Shown in pieces: positions 12,703 through 18,027 of a stretch of 18,027 nt of DNA. The DNA is from Clostridiales bacterium (GTDB taxonomy: Bacteria; Bacillota_A; Clostridia; Saccharofermentanales; Saccharofermentanaceae): NCBI GenBank assembly GCA_017649745.1, contig JAGCGE010000041.1, forward strand, positions 1-18,027. Reading direction: 5' to 3'. Each line of letters begins with the position of its first letter. The stretch's first letter is position 1. The notes beneath the pieces are model-generated. The model was not told the DNA's origin. It worked only from the letters and a program-made list of their open reading frames with translations, and searched no databases. Position numbers and translations under genes: made by a program.

Positions 12703-13077
12703 ATGACAGGAGAATTTGGTAAGTTTGTTGAGTGTAAGCGAAAAGAAGTGAATCTTACGTTAAGAGGATTAGCGTCTAAACTTGGAATAGCTCCTGCATA
12801 TATGAGTGATATTGAAAAGGGACATCGGTATCCGCCGGAACTTGAAAAACTCGAATTACTCGTTGAAATTCTTGAACTTTCAAAAGAGGACGAGGAGCGT
12901 CTTTACGATCTGGCAGCTAGCGAAAGAGATAATGCTGTATCTCCCGATCTGCGGAATTATATTATGGGCACACAGAAAGCTCGTGTGGCTCTTCGCATAG
13001 CTCGAGATAATAATGTTCCGGAATCTGCTTGGCAAAAAGTAATCGATATGTTGGAAGAGCAGGCCAAGAAATCGTGA
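12703..13077 (+). CDS. XRE-family repressor (ImmR-like)
   Basis: The 124-residue product has an N-terminal Cro/CI-type HTH (about 6-60: L-R-G-L-A-S-K-L-G-I-A-P-A-Y-M-S-D-I-E-K-G) and a helical C-terminal part. I chose ATG at 12703 because AAGGGAG lies 7 bases upstream; an open frame reaching back to 12640 would run into the promoter. Its stop overlaps the GTG start of an ImmA-type protease gene. In ICEBs1-like elements such repressors hold the element silent until the paired protease cleaves them, and the same role is likely here. Probable operators are the palindromes at 12591-12606 and 12517-12545. Confidence 0.85.
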   Translation: MTGEFGKFVECKRKEVNLTLRGLASKLGIAPAYMSDIEKGHRYPPELEKLELLVEILELSKEDEERLYDLAASERDNAVSPDLRNYIMGTQKARVALRIARDNNVPESAWQKVIDMLEEQAKKS

Positions 13078-13787
13078 AATGTCTGCAATATACTCCCGAG
13101 CAATTAGAAAAATGCGCACATAAAGTTCTTTGTGCGTTTGATAACGAAAGAATACATAAGACAAAGCCATTAGATGTTTATAGCGTAATTGAGAGAATCC
13201 TCGATGTGCCTTACGACTGGAAATATTTAAGCCCTGATCAGTCAATACTCGGAGTTACTGCATTTAACGAAGGTTATCTATGGGTCTGGCCTGAACCTTT
13301 CTATTTTGACGGACAGAAACCCTATCAAATAAAAGTAGAAAAAGGAACTATTCTGATAGAAAGTTCTCTGACTGAAAGTGGTAACATAGGAAGGGAAAAC
13401 TTTACTGTAATGCATGAAGTTTTCCACAACATACTGCATGAGGAGTTTTTTCTTTCTCAGCCGCCGAATTATGCTCACATTACATGGAATCAAGAATACA
13501 AGAATAATGGACATAAAAAGCTTTTAACCCCACTTGAAATCATAGAGTATCAGGCGAATCACTGCGCAGCCTGTTTTTTGATGCCAAGAGATCTAGTAAT
13601 TAATGTATTTGATCGTATATTTGTGAAAGAGCACTATAGAAAGAATAATGCTATGTATCTTGATTATGTAATACACTCCCTTGCCTCAGAGTTTAGTGTT
13701 TCCGACCAAGCTATGAAATATCGATTAAACAATCTAAATGTTATACGTAAAAGTAATAATGACACTTATGTGCCTGTTCGATTATAG
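13074..13787 (+). CDS. ImmA/IrrE-family metallopeptidase
   Basis: The 237-residue product carries the zinc site H114-E115-V-F-H118 and the third ligand E158 in E-Y-Q-A-N-H-C-A-A-C-F-L-M-P-R, the pattern of the ImmA/IrrE (COG2856) family. These proteases cut the partner XRE repressor and so trigger excision or transfer of a mobile element; a toxin-like use of such pairs is also known. The start chosen is GTG at 13074, which overlaps the XRE stop as GTGA. A TTG at 13029 lies inside the XRE gene. It is the last gene before the probable attachment site. Confidence 0.85.
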   Translation: MKCLQYTPEQLEKCAHKVLCAFDNERIHKTKPLDVYSVIERILDVPYDWKYLSPDQSILGVTAFNEGYLWVWPEPFYFDGQKPYQIKVEKGTILIESSLTESGNIGRENFTVMHEVFHNILHEEFFLSQPPNYAHITWNQEYKNNGHKKLLTPLEIIEYQANHCAACFLMPRDLVINVFDRIFVKEHYRKNNAMYLDYVIHSLASEFSVSDQAMKYRLNNLNVIRKSNNDTYVPVRL

Positions 13788-13884
13788 TGAATGGGAAAAA
13801 GAGTGGTGAAAGAGTAATTTTCTATTCCAGTTTGAAAAATGAGAAGACACAACTGAAGTTCAGAAAAAGTACAATAAAGAAATA

Positions 13885-13914
13885 TGACCACAGTTTTGAC
13901 CACAATTGTGGTCA
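13885..13914. repeat. Composite repeat, left copy (possible recombinase arm site)
   Basis: TGACCACA (13885-13892) is followed 12 bp later by TGACCACAATTGTGGTCA (13897-13914), a perfect 18-bp palindrome. The same arrangement with the same spacing recurs at 14101-14130 on the other side of the tRNA fragment. Confidence 0.65.
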
Positions 13915-13973
13915 TCAATAATGGAATAGTTGGACTGACTGATGCCAAAAGAGACGGTTTTACATACCAAAAG

Positions 13974-13996
13974 GGCCAATTTTTGTTGTAATTGGC
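13974..13996. repeat. Inverted repeat near the attachment site
   Basis: GCCAATT (13974-13980) pairs with AATTGGC (13990-13996) around a 9-base loop containing TTTT. It could be a modest terminator for the ImmA transcript or a protein-binding site. Confidence 0.35.
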
Positions 13997-14018
13997 GAGA
14001 AATGACGGAATCATCGTT

Positions 14019-14042
14019 GTTCGACTCCCTCCTTCTCCGCCA
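14019..14042 (+). other. Probable attachment site: 3' end of a tRNA-Ser gene
   Basis: The segment starting GTTCGACTCCC and ending CTTCTCCGCCA matches the T-loop, the 3' T-stem strand and the acceptor end with CCA of a bacterial tRNA-Ser whose 5' end would be GGAGAAG. The 5' T-stem strand and the rest of the tRNA are not present upstream, so this is a fragment, the usual footprint of integration into a tRNA 3' end. A terminator follows directly, as after a tRNA gene. The intact tRNA copy should lie outside the window at the other end of the element. Confidence 0.65.
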
Positions 14043-14079
14043 AATCCTGAATGTCCCTGATTGGATGTTCAGGATTTTT
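14043..14079 (+). terminator. Terminator downstream of the tRNA fragment
   Basis: AATCCTGAA (14043-14051) pairs with TTCAGGATT (14068-14076), with a further TCC/GGA pair inside, followed by Ts to 14079. It is probably the original terminator of the tRNA-Ser gene. Confidence 0.65.
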
Positions 14080-14100
14080 CTTTTGTGTACAAATGTCGTT

Positions 14101-14132
14101 TGACCACAAATTTGACCACAATTACGGTCAAA
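14101..14132. repeat. Composite repeat, right copy (possible recombinase arm site)
   Basis: TGACCACA (14101-14108) is followed 12 bp later by TGACCACAATTACGGTCA (14113-14130), which equals the left copy except for GT to AC in the centre of the palindrome. Flanking bases extend it as TTTGACC ... GGTCAAA (14111-14132). Confidence 0.65.
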
Positions 14133-14184
14133 AGATAAACGTCAATGAAGATGAGATTGAATGCTTCAGAAAAAGTTTGATAGC

Positions 14185-14253
14185 TTCTGCCAAAACGCCG
14201 AAAAATATACTGCCAAAGCGCCGAAAAATATTCTGCCAAAACGCCGAAAAGAG
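14185..14253 (+). repeat. Three 23-bp tandem repeats before the first DUF4143 ATPase gene
   Basis: Units 14185-14207, 14208-14230 and 14231-14253 share the pattern T-[T/A]-CTGCCAAA-[A/G]-CGCCGAAAA and differ at only a few positions. They end exactly at the -35 box of the promoter, so they are likely binding sites for a regulator, possibly the gene's own product. Confidence 0.75.
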
Positions 14254-14282
14254 TTGACAGCTTTCTTGTGATTACGTATTCT
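14254..14282 (+). promoter_or_regulatory. Sigma-A promoter of the first DUF4143 ATPase gene
   Basis: A perfect TTGACA (14254-14259), a 17-bp spacer and TATTCT (14277-14282) lie directly after the tandem repeats and 21 bp before the start codon. Confidence 0.75.
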
Positions 14283-14303
14283 TTCATTAGAGAGGTAGAC
14301 GAT

Positions 14304-15578
14304 ATGAAAGAATATAAAGAACGAATAGCAGATAAAATGCTGATAGAAAAACTTGAAGAGAAAGGCGCTGTGGTCATAGAAGGCCCCAAATGGTGTGGTA
14401 AGACAACTACAGCTATGCAGGTTGCCAAAAGCACAATTAGGATGGATGAGCCTAAGAAAAGGAATGAAAACATCCAAATGTCAGAGATCGACCCGGCAAG
14501 ACTATTGAAGGGTGATACACCAAGACTGATAGATGAATGGCAGATTGCACCAAAACTCTGGGATGCAACAAGATATGAAGTGGATACTCGTGGCGAAGAG
14601 GGGCAGTTCATTCTTACTGGTTCAGCGGTACCGGTTGAGTCCGATGAAATCAAGCATTCCGGTACAGGCAGATTTACATGGCTTACAATGAGGCCTATGT
14701 CTTTATTTGAATCAAAAGAATCGAGTGGAGAAGTGAGTCTGGAAGAGTTGTTTTCTGAACCCCAATCAATATCAGGAACAAGCAACATGGATATAGACAA
14801 ATTAGCTTTTCTGATATGCCGCGGAGGATGGCCACGTGCAATAGATATGAAAGAAAGGCCTGCTCTTGCACAAGCCGTGGATTATTATGATGCTGTCGTT
14901 AAGTCAGATATAAATCGGGCAGATGGGGTGAATAAGAATCCCGAGAGAGTCCGGAAACTTATGAGATCATATGCAAGAAATCAAGGTGCGCAAGTCCCCA
15001 GTACTCTTATTAGGGATGATATCCTTTCCAATGATACGGAATCTTTGAATGAAGATACGGTAGTCAGTTATATCAATGCGCTCAAGAAAATCTTCGTAAT
15101 TGAAGATATGTCTGCATGGAATCCCAATCTGCGTTCTAAAACAGCGATTCGGACATCGGATACGAGATATTATGTAGATCCGTCGATCGCAACTGCTGCA
15201 CTTGGAATCAGTCCTAAAGATTTAATTAATGATTTGAATACACTGGGTCTGCTTTTTGAAACATTGTGTGTCAGAGACCTTCGAGTATACAGCGAGTCAT
15301 TGGGTGGAAATGTATACCATTACAGAGACAAGACGGGTCTGGAATGCGATGCGGTGGTTCACATGAGAAACGGAAGATATGGTCTCATTGAGATAAAGCT
15401 TGGTGGGAATAAACTTATAGAAGAAGGTATTCAAAATCTCAAGGCTTTACGGGATAAAATAGACATAACAAAGATGAACAAACCATCCTTTATGGCGATA
15501 ATCGTGGGAGTAGGAGAATATGCGTACAGACGGGAGGATGGAATATATATAATTCCAATTGATTGTTTAAAAAACTGA
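14304..15578 (+). CDS. AAA ATPase with C-terminal DUF4143 domain
   Basis: The 424-residue product has an N-terminal P-loop ATPase (AAA_14 type): Walker A G27-P-K-W-C-G-K-T, Walker B R-L-I-D77-E78-W-Q and F-I-L-T-G-S-A as sensor 1. The DUF4143 region follows, with a PD-(D/E)XK-like end, E-C-D-A-V-V ... G-L-I-E-I-K-L-G-G, near residues 355-380. The family (COG1373) is widespread and its biological role is unsettled; DNA-linked or toxin-antitoxin-like roles have been proposed. The start is ATG at 14304, 8 bases after AGAGAGG; an upstream in-frame codon at 14268 lies in the promoter. It probably forms its own transcript under control of the 23-bp repeats. Confidence 0.85.
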   Translation: MKEYKERIADKMLIEKLEEKGAVVIEGPKWCGKTTTAMQVAKSTIRMDEPKKRNENIQMSEIDPARLLKGDTPRLIDEWQIAPKLWDATRYEVDTRGEEGQFILTGSAVPVESDEIKHSGTGRFTWLTMRPMSLFESKESSGEVSLEELFSEPQSISGTSNMDIDKLAFLICRGGWPRAIDMKERPALAQAVDYYDAVVKSDINRADGVNKNPERVRKLMRSYARNQGAQVPSTLIRDDILSNDTESLNEDTVVSYINALKKIFVIEDMSAWNPNLRSKTAIRTSDTRYYVDPSIATAALGISPKDLINDLNTLGLLFETLCVRDLRVYSESLGGNVYHYRDKTGLECDAVVHMRNGRYGLIEIKLGGNKLIEEGIQNLKALRDKIDITKMNKPSFMAIIVGVGEYAYRREDGIYIIPIDCLKN

Positions 15579-15669
15579 GCTTAGTCCTGAACCGAAGTTT
15601 GTTAAGAAGAAACGTTCAAAGGCCGATAAACACGGCATTTCAGAGGTGGTGTCCACTTATATTGACTAG
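15571..15669 (+). pseudogene. Possible small coding remnant
   Basis: This frame is open from just before the end of the ATPase gene to TAG at 15667-15669 and reads L-S-P-E-P-K-F-V-K-K-K-R-S-K-A-D-K-H-G-I-S-E-V-V, which looks protein-like, but it has no start codon. It may be a scrap of a lost gene or chance. The rest of the gap to 15733 holds nothing I recognise. Confidence 0.2.
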
Positions 15670-15733
15670 TACACAAGATGTATAAGAATTTGTAGATGTT
15701 CGTCAGCATTTGTGTTAAGCGGTATTAAAAGAT

Positions 15734-15788
15734 CGTCCGAAAAAATGTAATATCATTTGTATTTTCGCCCAAAAAAATGTAAAATCAT
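15734..15788 (+). promoter_or_regulatory. Two 23-bp direct repeats overlapping the promoter of the second ATPase gene
   Basis: CGTCCGAAAAAATGTAATAT (15734-15753, continuing CAT) recurs as CGCCCAAAAAAATGTAAAAT (15766-15785, continuing CAT), 32 bp apart. TTGTAT (15757-15762), a 17-bp spacer and TAAAAT (15780-15785) form a promoter whose spacer and -10 lie in the second repeat. A bound protein would block it. Confidence 0.65.
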
Positions 15789-15805
15789 AGTGCGGAGGCG
15801 ATACT

Positions 15806-17101
15806 ATGGATAGATTAGCGTATGGAAAACTGGTTGAGTGGAAGAATAGTAACAATAGAAAACCTCTTATATTGTGTGGCGCCAGACAGGTCGGGAAAAC
15901 ATGGCTTCTTAAGGAATTCGGATCCGGAGAATATGAGAGTGTTGCATATATAAACTGTGACGAAGATGAGACTATAAAGGGAGCTTTTACTGACTTTGAC
16001 ACAGAGAGATTAGTACGAGTGTTTTCTGCTATTTCCGGTGTGGCAGTCAAGCCCGGTAGTACGCTTGTTATATTGGATGAAATACAAGAAGTTCCTCTGG
16101 GATTGACCGCGCTTAAATACTTTTGTGAGAATGCTCCGGAATACCATATAGCAGTCGCAGGAAATCTGCTTGGTATTGGTATACACCAGGGAACGGGATT
16201 CCCGGTTGGCAAGGTTGATGAGATCGATCTTTATCCGCTTTCTTTTAAGGAATTCTTAATGGCGCTCGGTAAGAACATCCTTATTGATAACATGGAATTA
16301 CATCGATGGAACGAACTGTCATCTTTATCACCGACTTTTATTGAATTGTTGCGCCAATATTATTATGTTGGCGGAATGCCGGCTGTTGTTAAGTCTTATG
16401 TTGATGAGCAGGATATCTTTAAGGTGAGAAAGATACAGGGTCAGATCCTGGCTGATTACAAGCGTGATTTCTCCAAACATGTTCCTGCGGATATCCTTCC
16501 TAAAGTGAATATGGTATGGGACTCTATTCCTGCGCAACTCGCAAAAGAAAACAAAAAATTTATCTATAGTGCCGTAAAAAAAGGCGGTCGTGCTAAGGAA
16601 TTTGAAAATGCTATCCAGTGGCTTGTTGATGCTGGTCTGGTATATAAGGTCCTTCGAGTATCAAAGGCGGATAAGCCCTTAAAGTTTTATGAAGATCCCG
16701 GAGCTTTTAAGTTGTTCATGTTGGATCTCGGGTTGCTTGGTGCACTGTCTGATGTGGATTCAAAAGATGTTTTAGTTAACAATACAGCGTTTACAGAATA
16801 TAAAGGTGCTTTTACTGAGCAGTATGTATTACAAGAGCTGAAGTCGACAGATAGAAAAATATATTATTACTCAAAAGAACGTTCGGAACTTGAACTGGAT
16901 TTTATCATTCAAAAATACTATGTTTATCCGATCGAAGTAAAAGCCGAAGTAAATTTGCGCGCTAAGAGTTTAAAGTTAACATATGATGAAAATAACAGTT
17001 TAAGACCGATTAGATTTTCTATGGCTGATTATAGAGAACAGGAATGGATGGTTAATGTTCCCTTATATTTGGTCAGCGAATGGTTTGAATCAGCAGAGTA
17101 A
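15806..17101 (+). CDS. AAA ATPase with C-terminal DUF4143 domain (second copy)
   Basis: The 431-residue product is a COG1373-type ATPase: Walker A G25-A-R-Q-V-G-K-T, Walker B L-V-I-L-D91-E92-I-Q-E-V-P, and A-V-A-G-N120-L-L-G where most relatives have Ser in place of N120. The signature Y-Y-Y-V-G-G-M-P-A-V-V lies near 190 and D-L-Y-P-L-S-F-K-E-F near 141. The C-terminal DUF4143/nuclease-like end contains E-L-D-F-I-I ... Y-P-I-E-V-K-A-E. GGAGG lies 9 bases before the ATG. It differs strongly from the first ATPase, so it is not a recent duplicate. Both have their own repeat-containing promoters, suggesting two independent single-gene units of the same superfamily in succession. Confidence 0.88.
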   Translation: MDRLAYGKLVEWKNSNNRKPLILCGARQVGKTWLLKEFGSGEYESVAYINCDEDETIKGAFTDFDTERLVRVFSAISGVAVKPGSTLVILDEIQEVPLGLTALKYFCENAPEYHIAVAGNLLGIGIHQGTGFPVGKVDEIDLYPLSFKEFLMALGKNILIDNMELHRWNELSSLSPTFIELLRQYYYVGGMPAVVKSYVDEQDIFKVRKIQGQILADYKRDFSKHVPADILPKVNMVWDSIPAQLAKENKKFIYSAVKKGGRAKEFENAIQWLVDAGLVYKVLRVSKADKPLKFYEDPGAFKLFMLDLGLLGALSDVDSKDVLVNNTAFTEYKGAFTEQYVLQELKSTDRKIYYYSKERSELELDFIIQKYYVYPIEVKAEVNLRAKSLKLTYDENNSLRPIRFSMADYREQEWMVNVPLYLVSEWFESAE

Positions 17102-17112
17102 AGCAAGATAGC

Positions 17113-17139
17113 GGCCCGTAAACATTTCGTTTACAGGCC
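17113..17139. terminator. Hairpin between convergent genes
   Basis: GGCC-C-GTAAAC (17113-17123) pairs with GTTTAC-A-GGCC (17129-17139) around ATTTC. It lies between the stop codons of two convergent genes and could end transcription from both sides, though T runs are weak on either strand. Confidence 0.5.
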
Positions 17140-17148
17140 ATAGTCTCG

Positions 17149-18027
17149 TTATTCTATTCTCATCTTCTCAATATTCTCGATGATGCATCTTGTCATCTTC
17201 TTGTTTGTTTCATAGAGTTCTTCGTATCGATCTTTGTCAGCGAAGTAAGCTGTGGAGATAAACTGATTTGCAAGGATGATGTAAGGTACCGCCTGCTTCT
17301 CCTCATCCGTGAGCTTTACAACGGCATCGTATCCTGCAATCATCTCTTTCATAACGCTGATCCATTTCATGAACTTGTCGCTGTTACCGTTTTCGAAAGT
17401 CTCGGACAGTATGGCGGTAGCTGCATAACACGGATCGAAGATCCTGACGTTTCTCTCGCTCAATTCGAAGTCGATGAAGCCCCATTTATCATCAGCTACG
17501 ATGATGTTGCTTGGATTAGGATCTCTGTGGATCACCTGTCTCGGAAGCGACTTGTAGAGGTCCTCGAATTCATCAAGAAACTTCCTAACGAAGTCATCGC
17601 CTAACCCGAGTTCCGATGAGATCTTAGGCAATGCCCATGACTTGACTGCATCGCAGGTATCAACTTCGTCTGTTGTCGTATCTACCGTAGAGAGTGCTTT
17701 GTCGAGCCAGCCGATGATCTCGCCTGTATACCTAGCTTTCTTCTCATAATCATCCAGATACAGCTTGCCTGCCATTACTCTTTCTCCGTCGATCTTCCGG
17801 CAGAGAGTAAAGTTGAGTTCGCCTTCCTGTACGTATTCTCTTCCGTCCTTAGCCGGGATGATCGCCGGTGCGGATAATCCGACGTTATTAAGAGCCTTGG
17901 CTATCTCGATCGCTTTCTTCGTATTGCCAAGATTTGCAGTGTACTTGATCACATATTCATCACCGACAAACTTGGATGTATCGCTTATTTCTCCTGTCTC
18001 GGGAAATACGATATCAGAGACTTTCTG
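17149..18027 (-). CDS. APH/choline kinase-family phosphotransferase, N-terminus cut by the window edge
   Basis: The frame is open to the right edge, so this is the last 292 residues of a longer protein; a GTG at 17952 is internal, since F-V-G-D-E-Y-V-I-K-Y precedes and includes it and reads as the N-lobe with the ATP-binding Lys. The catalytic loop V-I-H-R-D-P-N-P-S-N-I-I-V matches Brenner's motif HxDxxxxN of aminoglycoside phosphotransferase-like kinases, followed by W-G-F-I-D-F-E as the metal-binding segment. The substrate cannot be told: sugars, choline and antibiotics are all used by this family, and nothing shows a resistance gene. Base composition is visibly richer in G+C than in the genes to the left, in line with a different origin. 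Confidence 0.85.
   Translation of the reverse strand, partial: QKVSDIVFPETGEISDTSKFVGDEYVIKYTANLGNTKKAIEIAKALNNVGLSAPAIIPAKDGREYVQEGELNFTLCRKIDGERVMAGKLYLDDYEKKARYTGEIIGWLDKALSTVDTTTDEVDTCDAVKSWALPKISSELGLGDDFVRKFLDEFEDLYKSLPRQVIHRDPNPSNIIVADDKWGFIDFELSERNVRIFDPCYAATAILSETFENGNSDKFMKWISVMKEMIAGYDAVVKLTDEEKQAVPYIILANQFISTAYFADKDRYEELYETNKKMTRCIIENIEKMRIE

Noticed and set aside
13950..14042. A complete tRNA-Ser gene
   Set aside because: Only the last 24 bases match. The upstream bases cannot form the 5' T-stem strand, anticodon arm or a GGAGAAG 5' end.
14185..14253. Short tandem repeats that might suggest a CRISPR array
   Set aside because: The 23-bp units are directly adjacent with no unique spacers, and no cas gene is present; they sit at a promoter.
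14051..14257. Plus-strand 68-codon frame over the attachment region and tandem repeats
   Set aside because: It starts with TTG inside the tRNA terminator, has no ribosome site, and runs through the repeats into the promoter.
17149..17952. A full-length kinase gene starting at 17952
   Set aside because: That codon is a GTG within the continuing N-lobe sequence; the frame stays open to the window edge with clear family features.

Overview
The window looks like accessory DNA from a low-GC Gram-positive bacterium of the class Clostridia, probably Lachnospiraceae-like. The basis is an Agr-type peptide quorum-sensing locus with a LytTR regulator, strong AGGAGG-type ribosome sites, sigma-A promoters with 17-bp spacers, and DUF4143 ATPases. 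Genus cannot be read from the sequence. Only the far right kinase gene is visibly richer in G+C.

Left third (1-7982): after the 3' end of an unidentified gene and a terminator comes an agr locus in the order response regulator (agrA-like), sensor kinase (agrC-like), processing protease (agrB-like), precursor peptide (agrD-like). A 9-bp direct repeat with 21-bp period, typical of LytTR regulator sites, lies just upstream of an agrB promoter. agrB is broken in this sequence by an 8-G run. The 43-codon agrD is short and encodes a precursor whose predicted ring residue is Ser rather than Cys. Four same-strand genes for exported or membrane proteins follow closely: a small secreted protein, a large exported protein, a six-helix membrane protein and a lipoprotein with a solute-binding-protein-like C-terminal half. 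They look like the output of the quorum circuit.

Middle (8040-13787): an AlbA_2/HATPase/winged-helix regulator sits behind a promoter with three copies of AAAGCGCAA, a motif that recurs three times inside its own coding sequence. Next, on the minus strand, come a zinc-ribbon plus nucleoside-deoxyribosyltransferase-like protein (a possible defence effector) and a tightly coupled operon of DUF4417, an orphan DUF6883 toxin-like domain and a DUF4926 immunity-like protein. A control region with divergent promoters, two inverted repeats and a possible small RNA precedes an XRE repressor/ImmA protease pair, the usual switch of integrative elements.

Boundary (13788-14260): a fragment matching the 3' end of a tRNA-Ser, followed by its terminator, marks a probable attachment site. 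It is flanked on both sides by the same 30-bp composite repeat, consistent with recombinase arm sites and possibly with two elements in tandem. The DNA to the left would then be an integrative element carrying agr as cargo.

Right part (14260-18027): two AAA ATPases with C-terminal DUF4143 regions, each behind its own short direct repeats, followed on the minus strand by the 3' part of an APH-family kinase gene cut by the window edge.
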